A stretch of 64,000 nt of DNA from Azospirillum brasilense (GCF_001315015.1 NZ_CP012916.1:336001-400000); one strand, 5' to 3'; numbered from the stretch's first letter, positions 49,668 to 62,148 are shown. Translations and numbers: made by a program. Notes: generated by a model from the letters alone, not told the origin.

Positions 49668-51671
49668 TCAGAAGCGGTAGTTGGCGGAGACGTAATAGTT
49701 GCGCCCCACCTCCACCGACGTGAAATTGACGTTCTTTTCGCTGAGGATGACGTCGGTGATGTTCTTGACGCCGGCGCCGACGGTCAGCGCCTCGGTGACG
49801 TCGGCGCTGACGCCCCAGTTCAGCAGGGTGTAGCCGGGCATCTTGCTGGTACCCTGGAGCTGCGGGCCGGTGTAGCTGGTCGACACCGACGTGCTGAAAT
49901 TGTCCAGCGCCTGCCAGGTCAGGGAGGCGTTGACCTTGTGGCGCGGACGGTAGTCCAGCTCCGCGCCGTTGCTCTGCTCGGTGTAGAGGTAGGTGTAATT
50001 GCCCGACAGCAGCAGCTTCGGCGTCAGACTGACGGAGCCGGTCACCTCGACGCCCGAGATGTCGACGTTGTTGATGTTGCTCCAATTGCGGGCGACGGCC
50101 ACCGGATCGTAGACCGCCTGGATCATGTCCTTGACCTTGTTGTGGAACAGCACGACGCTGCCGTCCCAGCGGTCATGACGGGTTTCCAGGCCGATCTCGT
50201 AGTTGGTGCTGGTCTCCGGTTCGAGGTCCGGGTTGCCCGACAGGAAGCAGCGGCCGCCACAGCTCACGACCCGGTATTCGCGGCTGAGCTGGTAGGCGTC
50301 CGGCGCCTTGTAGCCCTGGCTGACGCCGGCCTTGAGCGACAGCCCGTCGGTCAGCGCGTAGACGACGTTGGCGCGGCTGGTGAAGTTGCCGCCGAAGATC
50401 TCGTGGTGGTCGTAGCGGGTGCCGACCGTCAGGCTCAGCCCGTCGATCAGCCCGATCTGGTCCTGCAGATAGACGGCCTTCTGCCCGATCTCCGACTTGC
50501 CGGACTGCAGGAAGGTGTTGGGGTCCTCAACCGTCTGCTTGCGGTATTCCGCACCCGCGGTCAGCCGGTTGAAGCCGAGCTGGAAGTTGGAGCGACCGTG
50601 CAGGAAGAGGTTCTTCTCCTTCAGGTGCCGCTGCTGCGGCGCGTTGAAGGAGGAGTTGTAGTCGTCGATGCGGCCGTCCTCGTAGTTGGCCTCCACCAGC
50701 GTGTCGCCCCAGCCCCAGTTGCCGCGGTGGGCGGCGCCGAAGGTGTTGCGGACGATCTCCTGCTTCTGGGAGGAGAGCCAGCGGTCGTAATAGCCGCGTG
50801 GCCGGTTGTCGCGGTTCAGGCCGTAATTGGCCTCCAGCGTCTGGTTCTCCGTCACGTCGAAGGCCAGTGTGGTCAGCAGGTTCGCCAGGTTCTTCTTTTC
50901 CAGAACCGGAACGACGCCGTTGTAGCGGGAGTCGTCGTACCAGGCCTGCCGGTTGAAATACTCAGCGGCGACCGAGGCCGACACCTTGTCCACGATCGGG
51001 CCGGCGGCATAGAGGCCGGTGCGGTACTGGGTGCCGCCGCGGCCCGGCTCGACGACGCGGTAGTCGCCGTTGATCTCGCCCGACCACTTGTCGGTCGGCT
51101 TCTTGGTGATGATGTTGACCACGCCGCCGATGGCGTCGGAGCCGTAGAGCGATGACATCGGGCCGCGCACGACCTCCACCCGCTCGATGGCCGACATCGG
51201 GATCGAGTGGTAGTCGAAGTCGCCGCCGCGCCACAGCGCGTCGGAGGTGGACACCCGGCGCCCGTTCACCAGCACCAGCGAGTAGTTCTGGCCCATGCCG
51301 CGGATCACCACCTCGTCGCGGCCGGTGGCGTCGGTGCGGTCGTTCACGCCCACCGAGCGGCCCAGGACTTCCGGCAGGCCGGAGGAGGCCACGCCCTCCC
51401 TCTTCAGATCCTCCGACGTGATGACGGTGGTGAAGGCGGGAGCGGTCAGCGTGCTTTGTGCGGTGCCGGTCGCCGTCACCGTCACCGGCCCCAGCGTCTG
51501 GACGGCGGCAGGCGACCCTTGCGCGGCGGCCTGCTGGGCCAGCGCCGGCGTTCCCCCCGCCAGCGCCGCCGCCAGAGCCGCACCCATCATGGTTGCGGAT
51601 TTCCCTGCCGCCACCGGGCGGCCCGCTGCCGCCCCTTCCTTTGCACACGCCCCCGATGTGCGAATGGTCAT
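49668..51671 (-). CDS. TonB-dependent ferric-catecholate receptor (FepA/VctA/IrgA-like)
   Basis: 667 residues from ATG 51671 (AGGGG eight bases upstream; the ATG at 51677 is too near that site). A long N-region and hydrophobic signal (about 28-45) precede a TonB box region, the plug (LVLVNGRRVST, IERVEVVRGPMSSLYGSDAI, GGVVNIITKK) and a 22-strand barrel ending in aromatic YYVSANYRF. A CGGRC pair in an extracellular loop recalls the disulphide of FepA-type receptors. Imports the ferric siderophore across the outer membrane. It heads the receptor-entS-MFP-RND operon, with a Fur-like repeat just upstream. Confidence 0.93.
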   Translation of the reverse strand: MTIRTSGACAKEGAAAGRPVAAGKSATMMGAALAAALAGGTPALAQQAAAQGSPAAVQTLGPVTVTATGTAQSTLTAPAFTTVITSEDLKREGVASSGLPEVLGRSVGVNDRTDATGRDEVVIRGMGQNYSLVLVNGRRVSTSDALWRGGDFDYHSIPMSAIERVEVVRGPMSSLYGSDAIGGVVNIITKKPTDKWSGEINGDYRVVEPGRGGTQYRTGLYAAGPIVDKVSASVAAEYFNRQAWYDDSRYNGVVPVLEKKNLANLLTTLAFDVTENQTLEANYGLNRDNRPRGYYDRWLSSQKQEIVRNTFGAAHRGNWGWGDTLVEANYEDGRIDDYNSSFNAPQQRHLKEKNLFLHGRSNFQLGFNRLTAGAEYRKQTVEDPNTFLQSGKSEIGQKAVYLQDQIGLIDGLSLTVGTRYDHHEIFGGNFTSRANVVYALTDGLSLKAGVSQGYKAPDAYQLSREYRVVSCGGRCFLSGNPDLEPETSTNYEIGLETRHDRWDGSVVLFHNKVKDMIQAVYDPVAVARNWSNINNVDISGVEVTGSVSLTPKLLLSGNYTYLYTEQSNGAELDYRPRHKVNASLTWQALDNFSTSVSTSYTGPQLQGTSKMPGYTLLNWGVSADVTEALTVGAGVKNITDVILSEKNVNFTSVEVGRNYYVSANYRF

Positions 51672-51709
51672 TCTCATATCCCCTGATTAGGCGTATCTGT
51701 GTCTGCTAA

Positions 51710-51724
51710 TGCGAGTCATTCGCA
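51710..51724. promoter_or_regulatory. Fur-like inverted repeat upstream of the TonB receptor
   Basis: TGCGAGTCATTCGCA, arms TGCGA/TCGCA, within TAATGCGAGTCATTCGCAATAA; it shares TGCGA...ATTCGCAATA with the entC box at 43808-43826. Lies 39 bases before the receptor start. Confidence 0.72.
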
Positions 51725-51807
51725 ATAACGGGATTGGATTGTTAGTGCATATCCCCTATGGCCGCAAGGGATATGACTCGGTTCGGTTGTTTTTCGGGTG
51801 CTCTCGA

Positions 51808-53433
51808 TCACTCCGCCGGGTGGGCCAGCGGCTGGATGCCCATCTCTGGCTTCGGGCGCTCGCCCGTGGCGGCCCAGACGCTGTCCCGCGGACCGCTGAG
51901 GGCGCGCCGCTCCGCGCTGCGGGCCATGGCGGTGAAAGCCAGGGCGCCGGCCGATGCCACCAGATCGACTCCGATCAGCCCATCCGACACCCAAAGACCC
52001 GGCATGACGAGACCGAGCAGCGAGGTCGCCGGGATGGCGGCGGTGGCCGCCGCGCTGGCCCACAGAAGCTCCACCCCGGCGCGGGCCGCCCCGCGCAGGA
52101 ACGCCCAGGCGCAGGCTCCCAGAAAAGCCACGTAGTAGATGCCCCAATGCCAGGCGTGCAGGTCGTCCACCAGCCCGCTCAGCCATTTCCCGGCGGCGAT
52201 CGTCAGCGACAAACCGGCCACGCAGCCCAGGCAGACTCCGACCGTCCCAGCGGCCAGCAGGCGGGTGGTGGCGCTCTGCTCGACCGGGCCTTTCGCTTGC
52301 CGCTCCGTCCGCCGCCGCGACTCGATCCACAGCAGGTTGCCGGTGTAGAACAGCGCCGCCCCGGCCAGCCCGAGCAGGAAATAGGACCAGCGCACGATGC
52401 CGCCGCCGAAGCTCCCGAAATGCAGCGCGAAGAAGGCGGAGACGGTGGCCGACCATCCATTCTGATGGCCCGGCATGTATTCGGTGTCGATGATCCGGCC
52501 GTCCACCGCCCCCATCAGGACGAAGCCCTCCCGCCGCACGAGGTAGCGCGGATCGTGTCCCCAGACGCGCACGGTGGCGGCCCCGGTGCCGGCGTCGTGA
52601 TACTCCAGGCTGACCGGCTGGAAGCCGGGGGCGAGGCTGTGGACGCGCGTCAGGAACTCCCTGGGCGGCAGCATGGCCGCCGGACCCATGTCCTTCGACA
52701 CGGTGCGGAAGGGGCTGCTGGCCGCCGCCACGGCGCGCATCTGCCCGCCATAGACCACGCGGTCCAGCGTGTCGTAGATGTGGTCGTGCAGCCCGAACAC
52801 CACCGCCGACAGGGCAATGACGAGGTGGAAGGGCAGGCTGATCAGCCCCAGCACGTTGTGGGCGTCCAGCCACATCCGCTTCACGTTGCGGGTGACGCGC
52901 AGGATCAGGAAATCCTTGACCAGCGACGGCAGCAGAATGATCACGCCGGACACCAGGGCCACGACGTAGAGCGCGCTGGCGATGCCGGTCACCGTCGTGC
53001 CGATGTCGAGATCGCCCGGAATGCCCACGGTGCGGTGCAGGAAATCCACCAGCAGCCCGATGCCGGACGGGTTGAGCTGTTCCACCGCCACCGATCCGTC
53101 CGGCGCCAGGGTGGCGGCCCAGGGGGCGGGGTCGAAGCGTTCCTCCGTCCAGGTCAGGCGCAGCGGCGCCTCTCCGGCCAGGGCCGGCTCGACCGCCAGT
53201 GTGAAGTCCCGCACCTCCGGCCGCAGGGCGCGCGTGGCGGCGACCAGATCCTCCGCCCGGTCGAGCGTCGCCGGCGTCACCGCCACTGGCGGCGTGATCC
53301 AGCGTTCCAGCGGTTCCTTGAACATGGTCAGGGCGCCGGCATAGAAGCAGACGAACAGGATCAACCCGGTCAGGATGCCGGTCCAGGTGTGGACCTGACG
53401 GTAGAGGCGCACAACGTCGGTGCGGATGGCCAT
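51808..53433 (-). CDS. PepSY-associated TM helix protein (FoxB/FsrB-like membrane reductase)
   Basis: 541 residues from ATG 53433. The N-terminus RLYRQVHTWTGILTGLILFV is the first PepSY_TM helix; a large periplasmic loop follows, then helices near 180-215 (IASALYVVALVSGVIIL), ~225-255 and a C-terminal bundle of about five more helices. Conserved histidines in QVHTWTG, DAHNVLG and HLVIALS could ligate haem. Such proteins, next to siderophore receptors, are thought or shown to be ferric-siderophore reductases (FoxB, FsrB, PiuB families). Co-directional with two small membrane proteins just upstream. Reduction of the ferric complex in the periplasm is inference. Confidence 0.85.
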   Translation of the reverse strand: MAIRTDVVRLYRQVHTWTGILTGLILFVCFYAGALTMFKEPLERWITPPVAVTPATLDRAEDLVAATRALRPEVRDFTLAVEPALAGEAPLRLTWTEERFDPAPWAATLAPDGSVAVEQLNPSGIGLLVDFLHRTVGIPGDLDIGTTVTGIASALYVVALVSGVIILLPSLVKDFLILRVTRNVKRMWLDAHNVLGLISLPFHLVIALSAVVFGLHDHIYDTLDRVVYGGQMRAVAAASSPFRTVSKDMGPAAMLPPREFLTRVHSLAPGFQPVSLEYHDAGTGAATVRVWGHDPRYLVRREGFVLMGAVDGRIIDTEYMPGHQNGWSATVSAFFALHFGSFGGGIVRWSYFLLGLAGAALFYTGNLLWIESRRRTERQAKGPVEQSATTRLLAAGTVGVCLGCVAGLSLTIAAGKWLSGLVDDLHAWHWGIYYVAFLGACAWAFLRGAARAGVELLWASAAATAAIPATSLLGLVMPGLWVSDGLIGVDLVASAGALAFTAMARSAERRALSGPRDSVWAATGERPKPEMGIQPLAHPAE

Positions 53434-53476
53434 GGCTCGGCTCGCGGCTGTGAGGGCGGGACGGGTGGGCGAAGGG

Positions 53477-53794
53477 TCAGTGCAGCAGCGGGCTGCGCGC
53501 GGCGAGCAGCGCCGTGTGGGCCAGGATGTTGGCGCAGCCCAGCCACAGCCAGGCCTGACGCCCGCTGCGGAACAGGAAGCAGGCGCTGGCCACCCCCAGC
53601 CAGACCGGAACGACGAGCCACATGATGAATTGCAGCTTGTTCACGGCGGCCGGTCCGCCGGGGCCGATCCAGGCGAACAGTCCCGACAGGGCGATGGCCA
53701 GCGAGAATCCCAGGACCACCCCGGCCAGACTCTTGCTCCACCAGTCAGGACGGATCGGAGCCTGCGTGTTGCGGGCGGAGGATGCGTCGGCCAT
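53477..53794 (-). CDS. Small three-helix membrane protein of iron-uptake loci
   Basis: 105 residues with three hydrophobic segments (about 23-43, 55-75 and 82-98) and a hydrophilic N-terminal tail. Similar small proteins, variously named DUF3649 or iron-uptake membrane proteins, occur between DUF3325 and PepSY genes in TonB-receptor loci; the exact family is uncertain. It lies 43 bases before the PepSY gene and 3 bases after the DUF3325 gene, so the three are one operon. Possibly a subunit or assembly partner of the PepSY protein. Confidence 0.7.
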   Translation of the reverse strand: MADASSARNTQAPIRPDWWSKSLAGVVLGFSLAIALSGLFAWIGPGGPAAVNKLQFIMWLVVPVWLGVASACFLFRSGRQAWLWLGCANILAHTALLAARSPLLH

Positions 53795-53797
53795 CGC

Positions 53798-54085
53798 TCA
53801 ACCCTCCCGGCGCGCGAGCATGGCTCCGCGGGCGGCGGCGGCGAAGGGCAGGATGGTGAGGAGCAGCATCGCGACGGTAAGGCTGGTGAACAGCGCGGTC
53901 ACCGGATGCATCACCACCGACCACAGCAGCCACCCTTCCAGCAGAGCGAGCGTCCCGATCATGCGGCTGCGGCGGCCGGCCAGCGGCCGGGTCAGCCATT
54001 GCTGGCGCGGTGCCGAAAGGTAGAATCCTGCGATTCCGACCGAGGTCGCGGCCAAGGCCAGCCCGTGGAAGGCGGCTTCTGCCAT
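53798..54085 (-). CDS. DUF3325 family membrane protein
   Basis: 95 residues from ATG 54085; ATG 54103 would add six residues, and neither has a strong ribosome site. Three hydrophobic segments (about 5-22, 40-58, 62-80) around PRQQWLTRPLAGRRSRMIG, the plan of DUF3325 proteins that accompany siderophore receptors and PepSY proteins. First gene of the small iron operon, with a Fur-like repeat 77 bases upstream. Function unknown; a role in iron reduction or transport with its neighbours is inferred from context only. Confidence 0.72.
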   Translation of the reverse strand: MAEAAFHGLALAATSVGIAGFYLSAPRQQWLTRPLAGRRSRMIGTLALLEGWLLWSVVMHPVTALFTSLTVAMLLLTILPFAAAARGAMLARREG

Positions 54086-54394
54086 CGATGCGGTTCCAGT
54101 CATGGCGCGCCAATCCGATTTGGTGGAGAAAGGCCATGTTTTGCCAATCAGGAATTGAAATTGCAAGTGATTCCTATTTGCATTAAGCATCACAGCCACG
54201 GCGGGGACCGGCGCTTGCTCCGCGTTCTTTCAAGAAGCCTTGGAAGCTGGTTTTGCCCATGGCCGTGGAGCGCGGGTGGACGGGCCGCCGCGTGGCATCG
54301 CTCAAACCGAAGCGTTTCTCACCCGCCCATTGAAGGTACGGCAGAACGCCGACGCTGGCTTCTGGGCGTTTGCAATGGCAGTCTCAGGTTGATT
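54086..54394. other. 309-bp intergenic region
   Basis: Between the response regulator stop and the DUF3325 start, both on the minus strand. Holds the Fur-like repeat at 54162-54182; otherwise I see no gene, RNA or clear terminator. Confidence 0.55.
54162..54182. promoter_or_regulatory. Weak Fur-like repeat upstream of DUF3325-PepSY operon
   Basis: TGCAAGTGATTCCTATTTGCA with arms TGCAA/TTGCA and a GTGATTC core resembling the two better boxes at 43808 and 51710. The match is imperfect; assignment leans on its position before an iron operon. Confidence 0.5.
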
Positions 54395-54814
54395 TCAGGT
54401 CAGCCATTGCGTCATTCCAACATTGTTGGATACCACCGCGTCGATGCTGTCGCGCAGCTTGGCGAGGCTGATCGGCTTCACCAGATAGCCGTTGACGTTG
54501 TGCTCCTTGGCGAAGCGCACGGTGCTGAGGTCGGAGTCGCCGGTCAGGAAGATCACCGGGGTCTTGTCCACATCCTTCACCTTGATCCCTCGTACGCCTT
54601 GCAGGAACTGCTTCCCGTTCATCGGCGCCATGTGGATGTCGCAGAAGACGATGTCCGGGCGTGTGCGCACCACCTCCATCAGCCCATCCTTGCCGTTGGA
54701 GGATTCCGAGATCGAGCGGACGCCGATCTCCTTCAGCACCTTGCGGATCAAGCCGCGGGTGAAGTTGTCGTCCTCGACGATCAGGATGCTCAGCTTCGAG
54801 TAATCTACCGCCAT
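54395..54814 (-). CDS. Single-domain CheY-like response regulator
   Basis: 139 residues, receiver domain only. Acidic pocket ILIVEDDNF, phosphoacceptor Asp59 in DIVFCDIHM, Thr/Ser in FLTGDSD, and Lys113 in GYLVKPISL are all present. There is no output domain, so it must act by protein contact or as a phosphate shuttle. It lies 30 bases downstream of the hybrid kinase on the same strand and is its likely partner, receiving phosphate from the Hpt domain. Confidence 0.93.
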   Translation of the reverse strand: MAVDYSKLSILIVEDDNFTRGLIRKVLKEIGVRSISESSNGKDGLMEVVRTRPDIVFCDIHMAPMNGKQFLQGVRGIKVKDVDKTPVIFLTGDSDLSTVRFAKEHNVNGYLVKPISLAKLRDSIDAVVSNNVGMTQWLT

Positions 54815-54844
54815 AATGGGCTGCCCTTGTTCAAGACATCGGTT

Positions 54845-58486
<3,642 letters not shown>

Positions 58487-58502
58487 CACCTCGCGCCGCC
58501 GC

Positions 58503-60137
58503 TCACTGGGCGAGATCGACGCGGTGGAACAGGTGCAGGCCGAAGGGATTCATCCGATAGCCCGTCACCTCTTCGCGCAGCACCATGAACACCATGGAAT
58601 GGGCCAGCGGCAGCCACGGCGCCTGATCCTTGAAGATCTCCTGCGCCCGGTGGTAGAGGGCGGTGCGCTTGGCGACGTCGGTGGTCTGCTTGGCCTCGAT
58701 GATGATGTCGTCGAAGGAACGGTCGCACCATTTGCCCATGTTGCCGCCGCCCTTGCGGGCTCCCTCGCAGCTCAGCAGCGTGTAGAGGAAATTGTCCGGG
58801 TCGCTGTTGTCGCCGGTCCAGCCGATCATGCCCAGCTGGTGGTCGCCGTTCATCAGCCGCTTCATGTAGACCGACCAGTCGTCGGTCACCAGGGTCGCCT
58901 TGACTCCGACCTGGGCCAGATCGTTGGCCATCATTTCCGCCGCCCGCTTGCCGGCGGGCATGTAGGGCCGGGCCACCGGCATGTGCCACAACTCGATCTC
59001 GAAGCCGTTGGCGTAGCCGGCCTCGGCCAGGAGCTGGCTCGCCCCTTTGGGGTCGTAAGGAATGTCGTTGATGGCGTCGTTGTAGCCCCAGCTCGTCGGC
59101 GGCAACGGATTCTTTGCCGTGCGGCCGGTGTCGCCGTAGAGCGCGTCCACCAGCGTTTCCTTGTCGATGGCCATGCTGATCGCCCGGCGCACCCGCACGT
59201 CGTCCAGCGGCTTCCGTTCCACGTTGAAGGTGAGGAAGGCGACGTTGTAGCCCTCCTGCCGCAGCAGGGTCAGCGACGGGCTGTTCCGGATCTTCGGCAG
59301 GTCGGTCAGGTTGGGATAAGGCATGACATGGCATTCGCCGGCCTGCAGCCGGTTCAACCGGACCGTGGCGTTGGGGGTGATGGCGAAGACCAGGTTGTCC
59401 AGCGGCGGGCGCCCCGCCCAGTGCCCCTCGAACGCCTTGTACTGGAGCAGATTGTCCTTCTGATAGGAAAGAAGCTGGAACGCGCCGGTCCCCACCGGCT
59501 CCAGATCGAACAGCTCCGGCGTGCCGCGCTTGACCATGGTGTCGGCGTACTCCGCCGAGGTGATGGCGGCGAAGACCATCGACAGGTTGGCCAGGAAGGG
59601 CGCCTGCGGCCGGTTGAGGGTGAAGCGCACCGTCAGGTCGTCCACCGCCTCGATCGACTTCAGGATCGAGCCCATGGAGAGGTCGTTGAAATAGTTATAG
59701 GCCCCGTTTCCGACCGAATGGTACGGGTGGTCCTTGTGCCATTGCCGGAAGAAGCTGAACAGCACGTCGGTGGAGGTCAGCGTGCGTGTCGGCGTGTAGC
59801 CGGGCGTGTCGTGGAAGCGCACGCCGGGCCGCAGCTTGAAGGTGTAAACGGTGCCGTCCGGCGAGATGGTCCAGGATTCCGCCAGCGCGGGCACGATGCT
59901 CTTCGACTCCGCATCGAATCGCACCAGCGTGTCGTAAGCGTGCAGGATCGCGTCGAAGCTGGTGTTGGTGCGGGCCAGCGCCGGGGCCAGATTGTCCGGG
60001 TTGCCCTCCGAACAGAAGACCAGCGTCGATGCCGCCTCGGCCTTCTGCAACACTCCGCCTCCCGCCAGAGCAGACGCCGCGATCAGGAGTGCCCCGCCCA
60101 AGCGGGCGGCCCCACTTTTCAACAAACCTGGCTTCAC
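58503..60137 (-). CDS. Family 5 (peptide/nickel/oligopeptide) periplasmic solute-binding protein
   Basis: 544 residues from GTG 60137, chosen for AAGGAG nine bases upstream. The signal peptide covers about residues 10-36 (LGGALLIAASALAGGG...AEA). The mature part begins STLVFCSEGNPDNLAPAL, and LAESWTISPDGTVYTFKLR is the hallmark of SBP_bac_5 proteins such as DppA; VRRAISMAIDKETLVDALYG also fits. No permease or ATPase gene is adjacent; instead a hybrid kinase gene follows 16 bases after the stop. It may work as a ligand receptor for that kinase as well as, or instead of, transport. The actual ligand (dipeptide, haem, glutathione) is not deducible. Confidence 0.92.
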   Translation of the reverse strand: MKPGLLKSGAARLGGALLIAASALAGGGVLQKAEAASTLVFCSEGNPDNLAPALARTNTSFDAILHAYDTLVRFDAESKSIVPALAESWTISPDGTVYTFKLRPGVRFHDTPGYTPTRTLTSTDVLFSFFRQWHKDHPYHSVGNGAYNYFNDLSMGSILKSIEAVDDLTVRFTLNRPQAPFLANLSMVFAAITSAEYADTMVKRGTPELFDLEPVGTGAFQLLSYQKDNLLQYKAFEGHWAGRPPLDNLVFAITPNATVRLNRLQAGECHVMPYPNLTDLPKIRNSPSLTLLRQEGYNVAFLTFNVERKPLDDVRVRRAISMAIDKETLVDALYGDTGRTAKNPLPPTSWGYNDAINDIPYDPKGASQLLAEAGYANGFEIELWHMPVARPYMPAGKRAAEMMANDLAQVGVKATLVTDDWSVYMKRLMNGDHQLGMIGWTGDNSDPDNFLYTLLSCEGARKGGGNMGKWCDRSFDDIIIEAKQTTDVAKRTALYHRAQEIFKDQAPWLPLAHSMVFMVLREEVTGYRMNPFGLHLFHRVDLAQ

Positions 60138-60467
60138 TGCACCGCACTCCTTCAACCAATCATCTGCCCGAGCCCCCGGTCGGCTTGCGGAGATTAAAGC
60201 CAAAGAACGCATACTTTCAATTGATGATATGTTTCATAAGACAATCTTTAAGTTTCTTCGGGGAAACAATGCTTCTTCATCGAAATTTTCAATGACGACC
60301 GCTTCGGCGCTTAGATCGGAGTTACAGCAGAATCCACCGGTGGTTGACGGTGGTCGGGCGCCCTTGCGAGAGACGGTCTTGCCCTAATTGGTCGTCGCCC
60401 GTGCCGAAATCGAACCGCAAGGTGCAGTTTGCATCGACTTCGGCACGCTTGGCCGCCGGTTGGCGTC
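60138..60467. other. 330-bp intergenic region
   Basis: Between the solute-binding protein start and the stop of the IclR-ANL gene, both minus strand. The AT-rich part at 60200-60300 probably carries the promoter of the binding protein-kinase-regulator operon; a hairpin occupies 60400-60447. No supported gene. Confidence 0.5.
60400..60447 (-). terminator. Inverted repeat downstream of the IclR-ANL gene
   Basis: Nine-bp arms CGTGCCGAA/TTCGGCACG flanking a region that can pair further (ATCGA/TCGA), 20 bases beyond the IclR-ANL stop. No T tract, so a probable but unproven terminator. Confidence 0.45.
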
Positions 60468-62138
60468 TCAATCCGCCTGCTGCATGACGATGGCGTCGGA
60501 CGCCCGGCCGCGGAAGTGGATGTTGCCGTCGCCGTCCAGGAACGCCCAGTCGCCGGTCAGGTAATAGCGGCGGCCGTGGCGGAAACGGGCGGCGGTGCGT
60601 CCCGGGTCGTTGGCGTAGGCGTCGAACCAGAAGAGCGGCGAGGACTCCACGTCGATGGCAATCTCGCCCGCACCGCCGACCGGCGCCTCGCGTCCCTGCG
60701 GGTCGAGGATGACCACGCGGAAGCCGGGCAGGGGCCGCCCCAGCGAGGAATCGGCGGTGCGGTCGGCGTGGCCGGGGTCGTAGCGGTTCATCATGAAGAT
60801 GCCGGTCTCACGCTGCCCGTACTGGTCGAGCAGGGGGACGCTGACCACCCGGTTGGCCCAGCCGATCAGCTCCGGCGGCAGCGGCTCGCCGACCACCGAC
60901 AGGATGCGCAGCGCCAGCTTGTGCGGCCCACCTTCCGGATCGGCGCTGTGCCAGGCGCGGATCTGGGACGGCGCGCAGGTCAGGTTGGTGACGCCGAACT
61001 TCGTCAGCATGCGGTAGCCCTGCCGCACGTCGTACGGGCCGTCGCAGAAGATCGTGGTGCGCCCGAGCAGCAGCGGCCCGACCAGCCCGTAATAGGCGCC
61101 GTAGGCCCAGCCGGGATCGGCCATGTTCCAATAGATGTCGTCGTCGCGAAGGTCGAGGCCGATGCGCATGTACTGTTCGATTCCCGCCAGCGCCATGACG
61201 GGCAGCGAGACGCCGAGCGGCTTCGGCTCCGCCTCGGAGGTGTACATCAGCGCGAAGGCGTCGCGGTCGGCGTAGCGGGCGATGTCGGGCAAGGGGGCCG
61301 ATTCGTGAAGCGCCGACCAGAAGGGCACCGCGTCGGCGCCGGGGCCGAAGGCTTCATCTCCCTCCACCATCACCACGGGGCGGCTGTTGTCGCGCGGAAT
61401 CTTGCGGCGCAGGAAACCGGTGGTGACGATCGCCCGCGCCTCGCTGTCGGCCAGCCGGTAGGCGACCGCGGCAGCGGAGTAGGTGGTGAACAGCGGCATG
61501 TAGACCCCGCCCAACCGCCAGATCGCCAGCGCGGCAATGAGCAGCTCCGCCCCCTTGGGCAGCAGCACCGCCACCCGGTCGCCGCGCACGACGCCGAGGC
61601 CGCGCAACACCGTGGCGAATCGCGCCGAATCGCGGGCCAGCCGGGCGAAGCTCAGCTCCGTCGTTTGCCCGGCCACGCTCTCGTGCAGCAGGGCGGCGCG
61701 GGCGCCGTCGGCGCGGGCATGACGGTCGCACAGCAGGTCGGCCAGCGGAATCGCCTCACCTTGGTAATCCGGGCGGAGGAAGGCGGTGGGCTGAACGGTG
61801 GCCGGGCCGGGCGCCGGAACGTCATTTGCACCTTCGGGGCGGTGGCGGGCGGCGGCGATGCGGCCCAGCGAATCCAGTTCCGGCCCCAGATGGTAGCGGC
61901 GGCTGCGCGGGTCTTGGTCGATGAAGCGCTCCCGCGCCAGCGCGGTCAGCAGCCGGTGCGCGGTCGCCTTGGACAGGGCGGTGTCGCTCATCAAGTCGGC
62001 CAAGCGCGCGCCGTCGGCCCCGTGCGAGGCGACGGCGCGCAGCAGGGCCAGCGCGCGCTCCAGGCTTTGCGTGCCGCCGGACGCTCCGGCGGGGGCGGTT
62101 TCGGTGTCGGAATCGGGCCGGGTCATGATGGGGTCCAT
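60468..62138 (-). CDS. IclR-type winged helix fused to a truncated, motif-degenerate acyl-CoA synthetase domain (putative ligand-sensing regulator)
   Basis: 556 residues from ATG 62138 (AAGG eight bases upstream; ATG 62126 possible). Residues ~22-95 are an IclR N-terminal winged helix: SLERALALLRAVASHG, ALSKATAHRLLTALARERFI, RRYHLGPEL. In place of the IclR effector domain, residues ~125-553 form the large subdomain of an ANL acyl-CoA synthetase (YWNMADPGWAYGAYYG, LLDQYGQRETG, YLTGDWAFLDGDGNIHFRGR). The P-loop reads YTSEAEPKPLG instead of YTSGTTGxPKG, and the protein stops at the hinge (GRASDAIVMQQAD), lacking the C-terminal subdomain with the catalytic lysine. Probably non-catalytic; I infer binding of an acyl/aryl acid, its adenylate or CoA ester controls DNA binding. 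Diverges from a livG-acyl-CoA synthetase operon; a 17-bp palindrome covers its own start codon. Confidence 0.88.
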   Translation of the reverse strand: MDPIMTRPDSDTETAPAGASGGTQSLERALALLRAVASHGADGARLADLMSDTALSKATAHRLLTALARERFIDQDPRSRRYHLGPELDSLGRIAAARHRPEGANDVPAPGPATVQPTAFLRPDYQGEAIPLADLLCDRHARADGARAALLHESVAGQTTELSFARLARDSARFATVLRGLGVVRGDRVAVLLPKGAELLIAALAIWRLGGVYMPLFTTYSAAAVAYRLADSEARAIVTTGFLRRKIPRDNSRPVVMVEGDEAFGPGADAVPFWSALHESAPLPDIARYADRDAFALMYTSEAEPKPLGVSLPVMALAGIEQYMRIGLDLRDDDIYWNMADPGWAYGAYYGLVGPLLLGRTTIFCDGPYDVRQGYRMLTKFGVTNLTCAPSQIRAWHSADPEGGPHKLALRILSVVGEPLPPELIGWANRVVSVPLLDQYGQRETGIFMMNRYDPGHADRTADSSLGRPLPGFRVVILDPQGREAPVGGAGEIAIDVESSPLFWFDAYANDPGRTAARFRHGRRYYLTGDWAFLDGDGNIHFRGRASDAIVMQQAD

Positions 62139-62148
62139 ATTATGGACC
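62132..62148. promoter_or_regulatory. Perfect 17-bp palindrome overlapping the IclR-ANL start codon
   Basis: GGTCCATATTATGGACC, perfect 8-bp arms around a single T, covering the ATG at 62138. A near copy lies at 62248-62264. Expected effect of binding: autorepression. Confidence 0.78.
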
